In this document: positions 1 through 6,442 of the stretch, in pieces
How the letters are laid out: the number at the start of each line of letters is the position of its first letter
Numbering within the stretch: the first letter of the stretch is position 1
NCBI GenBank assembly: GCA_964645155.1
Contig: CAZYBG010000072.1
Location: 1-16,241, forward strand
DNA length: 16,241 nucleotides
Source of the DNA: CAZYBG01 sp964645155
GTDB taxonomy: Bacteria; Pseudomonadota; Alphaproteobacteria; Rhodobacterales; Rhodobacteraceae
Direction of reading: 5' to 3'
Translations under genes and position numbers: made by a program
Notes under the pieces: model-generated
Told to the model about the DNA's origin: nothing
Databases searched by the model: none
Seen by the model: only the letters and a program-made list of their open reading frames with translations

Positions 1-183
1 CGGCGGCCGGGCGGCGGGCGCGCCCTCGGCGATGTCGGCAAAGCCGTTGCCGAGCCGCGCCGCGGCCGGCCCGGCACCGCCCTCGACGGCGACCGGCGCG
101 TCCCGCGGCAGCAGTGCCACGAGGCCGAGATGCAGCGCGACCGAGAGGCCGAGCGCAGCGACCGCGGCACGACGCGCGCTCAT
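1..183 (-). CDS. tonB: TonB-like energy-transducing protein, N-terminal part (runs off window)
   Basis: Only the first 61 codons are present; the gene continues beyond position 1. The visible protein has a short basic N-terminus (MSARR) followed by one hydrophobic segment (about residues 6-25). That segment carries Ser14-x3-His18, matching the SxxxH motif of the TonB transmembrane helix through which it contacts ExbB/ExbD. An Ala/Pro/Gly-rich stretch follows, as expected at the start of the periplasmic linker. The start ATG (183-181) overlaps the stop of the upstream exbD in an ATGA arrangement, so translation is probably coupled. By family, TonB carries proton-motive energy from ExbBD to the outer-membrane receptor, here presumably the haem receptor of the same operon. 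The C-terminal receptor-binding domain is outside the window, so the call rests on the N-terminal motif and context. Confidence 0.8.
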   Translation of the reverse strand, partial: MSARRAAVAALGLSVALHLGLVALLPRDAPVAVEGGAGPAAARLGNGFADIAEGAPAARPP

Positions 184-551
184 CGCAGCGCCCGTTCGGT
201 GACCAGCACCACCGCCTCGGCCCCCGCCGCGCGCATCCCGCGGGCGATCCGCACCAGGTCGGCCGCCGGCAGGTCACGGTCGGGCACGAGGCGGACGATG
301 CCGCCCGCCGCGGCCGCCCCGGCGAAACTGACGGGCGCGCCGCGCATCAGCATCGTCCCGTCGGCCAGCACCACCACCCCGTCGGGCGGCGCCGCGGCGT
401 CGAGCGCCGCCGCCCGGACCAGCGTCAGGCGGGGGTCGAGCGGCGGGGCGAGCGTGCCGGCGACAAGGAAGAAGACCAGCATCAGGAACACGACGTTGAT
501 GAGCGCGATCATGGGCTCGCGGGCGCGGCGAAGGGGAAGTCGGCGCCGCAT
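180..551 (-). CDS. exbD: ExbD-family biopolymer transport protein, second copy (Asp-to-Asn variant)
   Basis: A 123-residue protein with the ExbD layout: short basic cytoplasmic N-terminus (residues 1-12), one membrane helix (about 14-34) and a small periplasmic domain with the usual alternation of short strands and helices. The helix reads ALINVVFLMLVFF. In ExbD and TolR the position after LI/FI is an Asp (Asp25 in E. coli ExbD) that is central to proton use; here it is Asn19. The neighbouring ExbD keeps the Asp. The ATG overlaps the stop of that exbD (551), and its own stop overlaps the tonB start. It is inferred to act in the inner-membrane ExbB-ExbD-TonB complex, perhaps as the non-protonatable partner of a mixed ExbD dimer. 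A TolR role is less likely because tolA, tolB and pal are absent. Confidence 0.85.
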   Translation of the reverse strand: MRRRLPLRRAREPMIALINVVFLMLVFFLVAGTLAPPLDPRLTLVRAAALDAAAPPDGVVVLADGTMLMRGAPVSFAGAAAAGGIVRLVPDRDLPAADLVRIARGMRAAGAEAVVLVTERALR

Positions 552-928
552 CAGTCGACCACCGTCACCGCCCTGCCCGGCACCTGCCTCAGCACCGCGA
601 GCACATCGACCAGCGCCTGAGACGGCACCTCGCCCGCCAGCGCCAGGACGATCTCCGGCGGGTGCCCGGCCTCGGCGAGGGTCGCGGCAAGGGCATCGAG
701 CGCGACGGCCAAGCCGTTTAGGCTGACCCCCTCGGGCGTCAGCCGCAGGAAGACCGGCGGCCTGTCGGCCGGCGCGGCGCCGCCCTGCGCCGCCGCGGAC
801 AGCGCGATCTCGCCGTGGCGCGCGAAGGTCGAGGACAGCATGAAGAACAGCAGCAGCAGGAAGATCACGTCGACCAGCGAGGTCATCGACAACGCGCGCC
901 GACGGAAGCGGGCGCGCTCAACCGGCAT
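551..928 (-). CDS. exbD: ExbD-family biopolymer transport protein, first copy (canonical Asp)
   Basis: A 125-residue inner-membrane protein. It has a basic N-terminus (RARFRRRALS), a single membrane helix at about residues 14-33 reading SLVDVIFLLLLFFML, and a periplasmic domain of about 90 residues ending in a typical small alpha/beta fold (VDVLAVLRQVPG near the end). Asp20 in the helix corresponds to the essential proton-carrying Asp of ExbD/TolR. The start ATG (928-926) lies inside the last codons of exbB, overlapping by 11 bp, and its stop overlaps the start of the second exbD. By family it forms the central dimer within an ExbB pentamer and couples proton flow to TonB movement. Its placement beside a second, diverged ExbD suggests that the working complex holds both. 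Confidence 0.9.
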   Translation of the reverse strand: MPVERARFRRRALSMTSLVDVIFLLLLFFMLSSTFARHGEIALSAAAQGGAAPADRPPVFLRLTPEGVSLNGLAVALDALAATLAEAGHPPEIVLALAGEVPSQALVDVLAVLRQVPGRAVTVVD

Positions 929-1696
929 GGGCGGCCCTGCGCGGCGGCGCCGGCAGCGGCCGGTCGGGTGCGGCGGCGCCGAGCCCCGGCGCGCGCAGCC
1001 GCGCCAGCGCCGCCTCGGCCCAGAGCCGCTCGGCCGCGACCCGCGCCTCGAGCCAGGTCAGCGCAAGTCCCGTCGGCATCGCCACCGCAAGGCCCGCGGC
1101 GGTGGTCAGCAGCGCCACCCAGATGCCGNNNNNNNNNNCGCCATCTGGGAGCCCCTGCCGCTAACCGGACGTTTCAGCGCCTCCCAGATGCCGCCCGCCA
1201 GCAGCGCCGGATCGACCGCGGCGCCGGCGCCCTGCAGCGCCCGGAACGCCTCGATCATGCCGAGCACGGTGCCGAAAAGGCCGAGGAGCGGCGCGGTCTG
1301 GGCGATCGAATCGAGCAGCCGGAACCCCGCCTCGAGCCGGACCAGCGCCGCTTCCGCCAGCGCGTCCACCCGGGCCGCCGCGGCCGGCCCGTCGCCCGCC
1401 TGCAGCGCGACGGCGATCACCGGGGCGAGATGCCCGGCGGCGGCCGCCAGCGCCGCCTCGGCCCGCGCCGGGCGCCCTGCATCCCACTCGTCCAGCGCGG
1501 CGTCCAGCGCGCGGTGCCTTCCGACGCCCGCCGCGCGGAACTGCCAGAGCTTCCAGATCACCGCCGCGAGCGCCAGCACCGACATCGCGGCGAGGATCGC
1601 CACCACCGGGCCGCCGAGGGCCAGAAGCTCCGCCAAGGGCGCGATCACGGGCGCGATCACGGGCGCGATCACGGGCGCGATCAGGTCGCCGGTCAT
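918..1696 (-). CDS. exbB: ExbB/TolQ-family proton-channel protein, interrupted by an assembly gap
   Basis: Two partial frames on either side of a 10-N gap belong to one ExbB protein. The upstream part starts at ATG 1696 (ATGA overlap with the preceding gene) and holds membrane helix 1 (about residues 28-50), a cytoplasmic region, and the conserved helix 2 motif TAPLLGLFGTVLGMI (about residues 134-148). The downstream part begins ALLTTAAGLAVAMPTGLAL, the conserved helix 3, and ends at 918. The two parts are in different frames as written. Removing 65 bp (1129-1193), which is one copy of a 19-bp repeat plus the sequence between the copies, joins them as LAGGIWEALLTTAAGLAV in a single 237-residue frame of normal ExbB length. 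By family it forms the pentameric scaffold around ExbD. The odd N-terminus carries IAPV repeats encoded by a 12-bp tandem repeat. A natural frameshift is possible but less likely. Confidence 0.85.
1129..1138. other. Assembly gap (10 N)
   Basis: Ten undetermined bases inside exbB. The left flank ends with a 19-bp sequence (1110-1128) that recurs at 1175-1193 with one mismatch. The segment at 1139-1174 contains a 10-bp stretch (1142-1151) that is the reverse complement of 1181-1190. This pattern fits two contig ends that truly overlap but carry a spurious fold-back tail, rather than ten missing bases. Confidence 0.97.
1637..1684. repeat. 12-bp tandem repeat, four copies, inside the 5' end of exbB
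   Basis: The unit GGGCGCGATCAC occurs three times exactly (1637-1648, 1649-1660, 1661-1672), with a fourth copy ending in G instead of C (1673-1684). Read on the minus strand it encodes repeats of Ile-Ala-Pro-Val at about residues 6-20 of ExbB. Because the unit is 12 bp, gain or loss of copies would keep the reading frame and only change the length of the N-terminal tail. Confidence 0.95.
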
Positions 1697-2145
1697 CCGA
1701 TCACCTCCACATCGGTGCGCGAGGACCAGCGCAGCGCCGCCTCGCAGTCGCCGGGCGCGATCCCGGCGCCCCGGCAGGCATGCACGCCGTTCAGCAGCAC
1801 CCGCCCGATCCGGCCGCACTCGGTCCCGGCCACGTCGAACTGCCGCACCCGCGGCCGCCCCGCCGGCACCGCGCCGAAATCGAACAGCGTGAACAGGATC
1901 ACCGCGCCCTCGCGGTCGAACAACACCGTCTCGATCACCGCCGCGTCGAGATCGGCGCCAAGGCCGTTTTCCACCACGAAGGTCAGCCGGCAGGCGTCGC
2001 CCTGCGGCGCGGCGGTGTTGAGCTCGACCGCGAGGACCGGCGCCGGGTCGGCCGGCGCCTCCTGCGCCAGCGCCGGCAGGGCGGCGGCGGGCAGCGCGGC
2101 GAGCAGCGCTGCGGCGACAAGCGGGGGGCGGCGAAGGTCTGGCAT
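1693..2145 (-). CDS. Small secreted protein with four cysteines, unknown function, in the haem-uptake operon
   Basis: A 150-residue protein with a clear export signal: MPDLRRPP, then a hydrophobic Ala/Leu core, then a PALAQ cleavage region near residues 25-28. The mature part is about 120 residues and contains four Cys (in DACRL, TECGR, HACRG and GDCEA), enough for two disulfide bonds in the periplasm. I do not recognise a named family. The gene lies 14 bp after the receptor stop and its own stop overlaps the exbB start (ATGA), so it is cotranscribed with the receptor and energiser. The minus-strand sequence GACGGAGCC just before the ATG supplies a GGAG ribosome site. A periplasmic role in haem or TonB function is inferred from position only. 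It could be an accessory factor or a structural partner of the ExbB complex. Confidence 0.8.
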   Translation of the reverse strand: MPDLRRPPLVAAALLAALPAAALPALAQEAPADPAPVLAVELNTAAPQGDACRLTFVVENGLGADLDAAVIETVLFDREGAVILFTLFDFGAVPAGRPRVRQFDVAGTECGRIGRVLLNGVHACRGAGIAPGDCEAALRWSSRTDVEVIG

Positions 2146-2159
2146 GGCGGGGCTCCGTC

Positions 2160-4313
2160 CTACCAGTCGAACGCGCGCGCGAGCGTCAGCTTGAACGTCC
2201 GCCCCGGGCCGTTGTCCTGGCTGAGATTGTTGCGATAGGTCGTGTCGAAGACGTTCTCGACCGCGAAGTTCACCTCGAAGCCGTCGAGCACGCCGGCCTC
2301 CGGCCGCCAGGTCAGGAACAGGTCGTGGGTGTTGTAGGCCGCGGCGGTGGTGGTGGCCGAGCTCGTCTCGATGTCGTCGAACCAGTTGCCGCGCCAGCTG
2401 ACCTCGAGCCCCCGGTCGGGGAACCGGTGGCCGAGCGTCAGCGCCAGGCTCTCGGCCGGCGTGTCCGGCAGCGTCGCGCCCGTCGCGCGATCCTCGCTGC
2501 GGATGTTGGCATAGGCGAGGCGGCCGAAGAACCGCTCGGTCTCGTAGGCGCCCTCGATCTCGGCGCCCCAGATCCGCGCCTCGGCGATGTTCGAGAAATA
2601 GGGCACCGCCGGCCCGCCCGGCACCCGCGGCGTCGTGCCGATCAGGTCGTCGATGTCGTTGTGGAAGGCGGTGGCCTTCACCTGCAGGCTGTCGCCGGGG
2701 CGAAACACGTCGCCGCCGTCATAGGCCAGCCCCAGCTCGACCGTGGTCGCCGTCTCCTTGTCGAGGTTGAGGCTCGGCAGCCGGGCCGGCAGCGCCGGGC
2801 CGCCGCCGGGCGGCGGGCCGCCGGCATCGGTCGAGTAAAGCTCGTCAAGCGTCGGCATCCGCTCGGTCCGCGCCAGCGAGCCGAAGACCGACCAGGTGTC
2901 GCTCAGCTCGTACATGACGGCAAGCTTGGGCGAGACCGCCACATCGGTCTGGGCCGTGGCGCCCTCCGCCTCGGTCTCGGCCGAGGGCGTGCGCTCGCCG
3001 TATTCGACGCGCAGGCCCGGGATCAGCGTGAGCCGGTCGTTCCAGGTGAACTCGCCCTGCGCATAGAGCGCGAGTTTGGTATCCTCGCCCTCGGGATGGA
3101 AGGCGAGCGCACCGAGCGAGGAAGAGGCGAGCCGGTCCTGGTGGCTCAGCTGCGCGCCGAAGGTCAGGTAGTTCTCCCAGGCCCCGCCGCCGAACTCGAT
3201 CGTGTTCTCGGCCTTGAGCGCGACGGTCCGGTAGGTCGCGTCGTTGTCGCAGAGCACCTGCAGCGTGCCCGGTGCGCAGAACGCGCCGAGCGAGAAGTCC
3301 GACTTGTCCACCTCCGTCTCGGTGAAAGACAGCGTCACGTCGAGGTCGAGCCAGGGGTTGCCCGCGCCCGCGTGGGCGTAGCCGAGGATCACCGTGCTGT
3401 CGGTCGTCTCGATGTCGGAGGTGCCGAAGCCCGCCACCGCCGGCCCGCCGGTCTGCGCGACGACGCTGTCCTCCAGCGTGCCCTCGGTGCGCGAGAACGA
3501 CAGCCGGACCGACTGGTCGAGATCGTCGCCGAAGGTCCAGGTGCCCTTCAGAAGGCCCGAGACGCGGTCGTAGGCCGAGCCCTCGATCTCGGTGCCGTCG
3601 CCATCCTCGATGTCGTTGCCGGTGCCGTAGTTGAGCGCGGCAAGAAACTCGGCATTCTCCGACGGTCGGGTGGCGTAGATCACCGAGCCGAGCAGCACGT
3701 CGCCGTTCGACTCGTAGCCGGTCTTGAGCCTGAGCGCGCGCGTCGCGTCGTCCTGCAGGAAGTCGGACGCGTCCTTGGTGGTGAAGTTGATCACCCCGCC
3801 GATCGCGCCCGAGCCGTAGAGCGTCGAGGACGCGGGACCGCGCAGCACCTCGACCTGCTTGTAGAGCTCGAGGTCGCCGAAGAACGACCCCATCCGGTAC
3901 TGCTCGAAGAACTTCGGCGCGCCGTCCACGGTGACGATGATGCGCGCCTCCGACGCCGTCTGTTCGGTGTTGCCGATGCCGCGGATGTTGAAGGCCTGCC
4001 CCGAGAACCGCGGCGAGCCCGCGGTCTGCACGCCGGGCACCGTCGCGAACAGGTCCGACAGCGTGTTGGCCTGCTCGCGGTCGAGGTCCTCCTGGTTCAC
4101 CACGGTCACTGCCGCCGGCGTGTCGATCGCGACCCGCGGCAGGCCGAAGCCGAGGACGATCCGGCCGAGCAGCGTGTAGCCGCCGCCGTCCTGCGGGCCA
4201 TCCTGCGCCGCCGCCGGCGTTCCGGCCAGCGTTCCGGCGACCGCCCCCGCGGTCGTCATCGCCAACATGCCGATCCTGCGGGAGCGCCTGCGCGCGCCAC
4301 CTGTGCGGTCCAT
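2160..4313 (-). CDS. hmuR: TonB-dependent outer-membrane receptor, haem/haemoglobin type
   Basis: A 717-residue outer-membrane receptor. An N-terminal basic stretch and signal core end near PAAAQDG (about residue 37). A possible TonB-contact stretch (TLLGRIVLGFG, 47-57) precedes the plug domain (about 60-185), which shows VPGVQ, FNIRGIG, VEVLRGPASSTLYGSGAIGGVINF. The rest is the beta-barrel, ending in Phe-Asp-Trp, the aromatic end recognised for barrel insertion. The segments ARTERMPTLDELY (about 481-493) and SLNLDKET (about 514-521) correspond to the FRAP and NPNL boxes of haem receptors, although both are altered and no His lies between them. Cys346 and Cys355 may form an extracellular-loop disulfide. 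Minus-strand AAGGGGA five bases before the ATG is a good ribosome site. It heads the operon with exbB, exbD and tonB and is divergent from hmuSTUV, which supports haem as substrate. A siderophore receptor is the alternative. Confidence 0.85.
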   Translation of the reverse strand: MDRTGGARRRSRRIGMLAMTTAGAVAGTLAGTPAAAQDGPQDGGGYTLLGRIVLGFGLPRVAIDTPAAVTVVNQEDLDREQANTLSDLFATVPGVQTAGSPRFSGQAFNIRGIGNTEQTASEARIIVTVDGAPKFFEQYRMGSFFGDLELYKQVEVLRGPASSTLYGSGAIGGVINFTTKDASDFLQDDATRALRLKTGYESNGDVLLGSVIYATRPSENAEFLAALNYGTGNDIEDGDGTEIEGSAYDRVSGLLKGTWTFGDDLDQSVRLSFSRTEGTLEDSVVAQTGGPAVAGFGTSDIETTDSTVILGYAHAGAGNPWLDLDVTLSFTETEVDKSDFSLGAFCAPGTLQVLCDNDATYRTVALKAENTIEFGGGAWENYLTFGAQLSHQDRLASSSLGALAFHPEGEDTKLALYAQGEFTWNDRLTLIPGLRVEYGERTPSAETEAEGATAQTDVAVSPKLAVMYELSDTWSVFGSLARTERMPTLDELYSTDAGGPPPGGGPALPARLPSLNLDKETATTVELGLAYDGGDVFRPGDSLQVKATAFHNDIDDLIGTTPRVPGGPAVPYFSNIAEARIWGAEIEGAYETERFFGRLAYANIRSEDRATGATLPDTPAESLALTLGHRFPDRGLEVSWRGNWFDDIETSSATTTAAAYNTHDLFLTWRPEAGVLDGFEVNFAVENVFDTTYRNNLSQDNGPGRTFKLTLARAFDW

Positions 4314-4396
4314 CCTGTTCCCCTTCGCATCGTCGTCGCGGGAAGGCTGGCCGGCTGGCTGGCGCGCGCTGTCTTTCGGTTCGTCGCGTTTCCGAC

Positions 4397-4424
4397 TTGT
4401 CCGGGCTAGCTAATCTGATAGAAA
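4397..4424 (+). promoter_or_regulatory. Candidate promoter for hmuSTUV
   Basis: TTGTCC (4397-4402) and TAGAAA (4419-4424) are separated by 16 bp and point toward hmuS, giving a start near 4431 and a leader of about 90 nt. It overlaps the minus-strand promoter candidate almost completely, so one bound repressor could silence both operons. Confidence 0.4.
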
Positions 4425-4431
4425 CTGTCAA
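4403..4431 (-). promoter_or_regulatory. Candidate promoter for the receptor-exbBD-tonB operon
   Basis: On the minus strand TTGACA (4431-4426), a perfect -35 sequence, is followed after 17 bp by TAGCCC (4408-4403), a weak -10. This would start transcription near 4396 and leave a leader of about 80 nt before the receptor ATG. Strong -35 with poor -10 is common in GC-rich alphaproteobacteria. The call is by eye only. Confidence 0.45.
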
Positions 4432-4435
4432 GTAA
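4411..4435. promoter_or_regulatory. Candidate iron-responsive operator (IscR/RirA-like, TGA-N9-TCA)
   Basis: TGA (4416-4418), nine bases, then TCA (4428-4430) matches the core reported for rhizobial RirA sites. The wider 25 bp also fits the layout of E. coli IscR type 1 sites: the right half TGTCAAGTAA agrees at 8 of 10 positions, the central GAAAC at 5 of 5, and the left half at only 5 of 10. In Rhodobacter the related Iron-Rhodo-box is bound by IscR. The site overlaps the -10 of the hmu promoter and the -35 of the receptor promoter, so it is well placed to repress both in iron-replete cells. No regulator gene is in the window. Confidence 0.45.
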
Positions 4436-4520
4436 GCGGCGCCGCCTCCCGCGCCGCCAAGCGAGCACGGCGCAGCGCGCCCGGCCAGCCAGCGATCCCG
4501 CATCAGATGGAGCCTTTCGC

Positions 4521-5582
4521 ATGGCCGATCCCGCCGCCCTGCGCGCCGCGCGCCTCGATCACCCCAAGCTGCGCGAGCGCGACCTTGCCGCCAGTCTCGG
4601 CCTGTCCGAAGCCGCCCTCGCCGCCGCCCATGTCGGCCATGGCGCGGTGCGCATCGCGGCCCATCCCGACGCGCTGATCCCGGCGGTGGAGCGGCTGGGC
4701 GAGGTCATGGCGCTGACCCGCAACGACAGCGCGGTGCACGAGAAGGTCGGGCGCTACGCCGGCTACACGCCGGGCGCGCATGCCGCGATTGTGGTGACCG
4801 AGGCGATCGACCTCAGGATCTTCCCGCGCCACTGGGTGCATGCCTTCGCCGTGACGCGAGAGACCGAGGCCGGCCCGCGCCGCAGCCTCCAGGTCTTCGA
4901 CGCGGCGGGCGACGCGGTCCACAAGGTGTTCCTGCGCGCGGCCTCGGACCTCGCCGCATGGGAGCGCGCGGTGGCCGACCTGCGGGCGGCCGACCAGTCC
5001 GACGGGTTCGAGGCGGCGCCGCGGCAGCCGCCCGAGGCGGCGAGGGCCGATCCGGGGAAGGCCGAGGCGCTGCGCGCCGAATGGCGCCGGATGACCGACA
5101 CCCACCAGTTCCTGCGCCTCGTCTCGAAGCTGAAGATGAACCGCCTCGGCGCCTACCGGATCGCCAGCGCGCCCTTCGTCCGGCCGCTCGCGCCCGGCGC
5201 GGTCGACGCGATGCTGACGGCGCTCGCCGGGTCGGACGTGCCGGTCATGCTGTTCGTCGGCAACCCCGGCTGCATCCAGATCCATTCCGGCCCGATCGAC
5301 CGCCTGCAGCCGATGGGGCCGTGGCAGAACGTGATGGACCCCGGCTTCAACCTGCATCTCAGGCGCGACCACGTGGCCGAGGTCTGGGCGGTCGAGAAGC
5401 CGACCGCGCGCGGCCCCGCCCTGTCGGTCGAGGCGTTCGACGCTGGCGGCGCGCTGATCCTGCAGGCCTTCGGCTACCGCAAGGAGAGGGAGGGCATCGA
5501 CATGACCGCGCCCTGGGCGGCCATCGTCGCCGGCCTGCCCGCGCCGGGGGCTGCGGCCAAACCGGCGGAGGCCGCGGAATGA
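4521..5582 (+). CDS. hmuS: Haem-handling/haemin-degrading factor HmuS (HemS/ChuS family)
   Basis: A 353-residue cytoplasmic protein built of two related halves, as in HemS, ChuS and PhuS. The first half has TRNDSAVHEKVGRYAGY (about 66-82). The second opens with MTDTHQFLRLV (191-201), whose His195 lines up with the axial haem ligand of the family (His196 in Yersinia HemS). GNPGCIQIHSGPI (248-260) and the N/D-rich PGFNLHLR (274-281) are further family marks. The length is normal. The ATG is preceded by GGAG at 4509-4512 with eight bases between. The protein accepts haem brought in by HmuTUV and either passes it on or helps release iron; which one cannot be read from sequence. Its stop overlaps the hmuT start (ATGA), making it the first gene of the hmuSTUV operon. 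Confidence 0.92.
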   Translation: MADPAALRAARLDHPKLRERDLAASLGLSEAALAAAHVGHGAVRIAAHPDALIPAVERLGEVMALTRNDSAVHEKVGRYAGYTPGAHAAIVVTEAIDLRIFPRHWVHAFAVTRETEAGPRRSLQVFDAAGDAVHKVFLRAASDLAAWERAVADLRAADQSDGFEAAPRQPPEAARADPGKAEALRAEWRRMTDTHQFLRLVSKLKMNRLGAYRIASAPFVRPLAPGAVDAMLTALAGSDVPVMLFVGNPGCIQIHSGPIDRLQPMGPWQNVMDPGFNLHLRRDHVAEVWAVEKPTARGPALSVEAFDAGGALILQAFGYRKEREGIDMTAPWAAIVAGLPAPGAAAKPAEAAE

Positions 5583-6442
5583 GCCACATCAATCGCGTCC
5601 ACATCGGCCTGACGCTGCTGCTGTTCCTCGTCGCCCTCGGTCGCACGGCAGCGGCCGGCGAGGCGCAGCGCGTGGTGTCGGTCGGCGGCGCGGTGACCGA
5701 GATCGTCCATGCGCTGGGCGAGGAGGCGAGGCTGATCGCCCGCGACTCGACCTCGACCTGGCCGCCCGAGGCCGCGGCGCTGCCCGATGTCGGCTACATG
5801 CGCGCGCTCTCGGCCGAGGGCGTGCTGTCGCTCGGCCCCGACCTGGTGCTGGCCGAGGACGGCGCCGGCCCGCCCGAGACGCTGGAGCTGCTCCGCTCGG
5901 CCTCGGTCCCCCTCGTCGTGGTGCCCGAGGCGACCGATGCCGCCGGCATCCTGGCCCGGATCGACGCCGTGGCCGCCGCGCTCAGCGTGCCGGAGAAGGG
6001 CGCCGCGCTCCGCGCCGAGGTGGCGGCCGACCTCGACGCCGCCGCCCGGCGCGCCACCGTCGCGGGCCCGCGGCAGCGCATGCTCTTCATCCTGTCCACC
6101 CAGGGCGGCCGGATCCTCGCCTCGGGCACCGGCACGGCGGCCGACGCGATCATCCGCATGGCGGGGGGCGAGAACGCGGTCGCGGGGTTCGAGGGCTACA
6201 GGCAGCTGACCGACGAGGCGGTGATCACCGCGGCGCCCGACGTCATCCTGATGATGGACCGCTCCGGCGACCACGCCGTCGAGGACGAGGCGCTGTTCGC
6301 GATGCCCGCCGTCGCCACGACGCCGGCCGCCGACGACCGCGCCCTGGTGCGGATGGACGGCCTGCTGATGCTCGGCTTCGGCCCGCGCACCGCCGAGGCG
6401 GTGACCGCGCTCAACCGCGCGCTCTACGGGGACGGCGCGTGA
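5579..6442 (+). CDS. hmuT: Periplasmic haem-binding protein HmuT
   Basis: A 287-residue class III periplasmic binding protein. The signal peptide (residues 1 to about 26, core LTLLLFLVAL, site TAAAG) has no lipobox Cys, so the protein is soluble in the periplasm. The N-lobe starts QRVVSVGGAVTEIVHALG. The sequence DSTSTWP...LPDVGYMRALSAEGVLSL (about 56-86) is typical of haem-binding members, and Tyr73 in GYMR corresponds to the Tyr haem ligand of ShuT/PhuT. The C-lobe includes LPVALEP-like equivalents and ends with FGPRTAEAV. The true ATG at 5579 overlaps the hmuS stop; a longer frame extends upstream but lies wholly within hmuS and is not needed. Its stop overlaps the hmuU GTG start. It delivers haem to HmuUV. 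Confidence 0.93.
   Translation: MSHINRVHIGLTLLLFLVALGRTAAAGEAQRVVSVGGAVTEIVHALGEEARLIARDSTSTWPPEAAALPDVGYMRALSAEGVLSLGPDLVLAEDGAGPPETLELLRSASVPLVVVPEATDAAGILARIDAVAAALSVPEKGAALRAEVAADLDAAARRATVAGPRQRMLFILSTQGGRILASGTGTAADAIIRMAGGENAVAGFEGYRQLTDEAVITAAPDVILMMDRSGDHAVEDEALFAMPAVATTPAADDRALVRMDGLLMLGFGPRTAEAVTALNRALYGDGA

Larger units (their letters stand above)
4314..4520. promoter_or_regulatory. Divergent control region between the receptor operon and hmuSTUV
   Basis: This is 207 bp without a gene. It is GC-rich at both sides with one island of lower GC at about 4405-4435 (AGCTAATCTGATAGAAAC and following bases), where both promoters are expected. The right end carries the hmuS ribosome site GGAG at 4509-4512. 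Apart from the promoter-like and operator-like elements listed separately, I see only GC-rich inverted stretches of doubtful meaning. Confidence 0.8.

Noticed and set aside
1129..1193. A real insertion or mobile element in exbB
   Set aside because: There is no transposase, terminal repeat or target duplication of a known element. The duplicated and folded-back flanks fit an assembly artefact better.
815..2194. Plus-strand frame across exbB and its neighbours
   Set aside because: It reads through the N gap and opposes three overlapping genes with clear families. Its Asp/His/Gly/Arg repeat is only the 12-bp tandem repeat read in another frame.
4265..4313. Twin-arginine-like SRRIGML in the receptor signal peptide
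   Set aside because: TonB-dependent receptors are exported by Sec and folded in the outer membrane. The basic stretch is adequately explained as a signal-peptide n-region.
2325..4409. Very long open frame on the plus strand opposite the receptor gene
   Set aside because: It is rich in Arg, Ala, Val and Glu with no recognisable domain, and lies antisense to a clear TonB-dependent receptor. High GC keeps antisense frames open.
4345..4490. Inverted GC-rich stretches flanking the divergent promoter (GGCTGGCCGG at 4345-4354 and CCGGCCAGCC at 4481-4490; GCGCGCTG at 4364-4371 and CAGCGCGC at 4473-4480)
   Set aside because: The two pairs have different centres, and such matches are frequent in DNA of this composition. 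I see no firm reason to call them sites.
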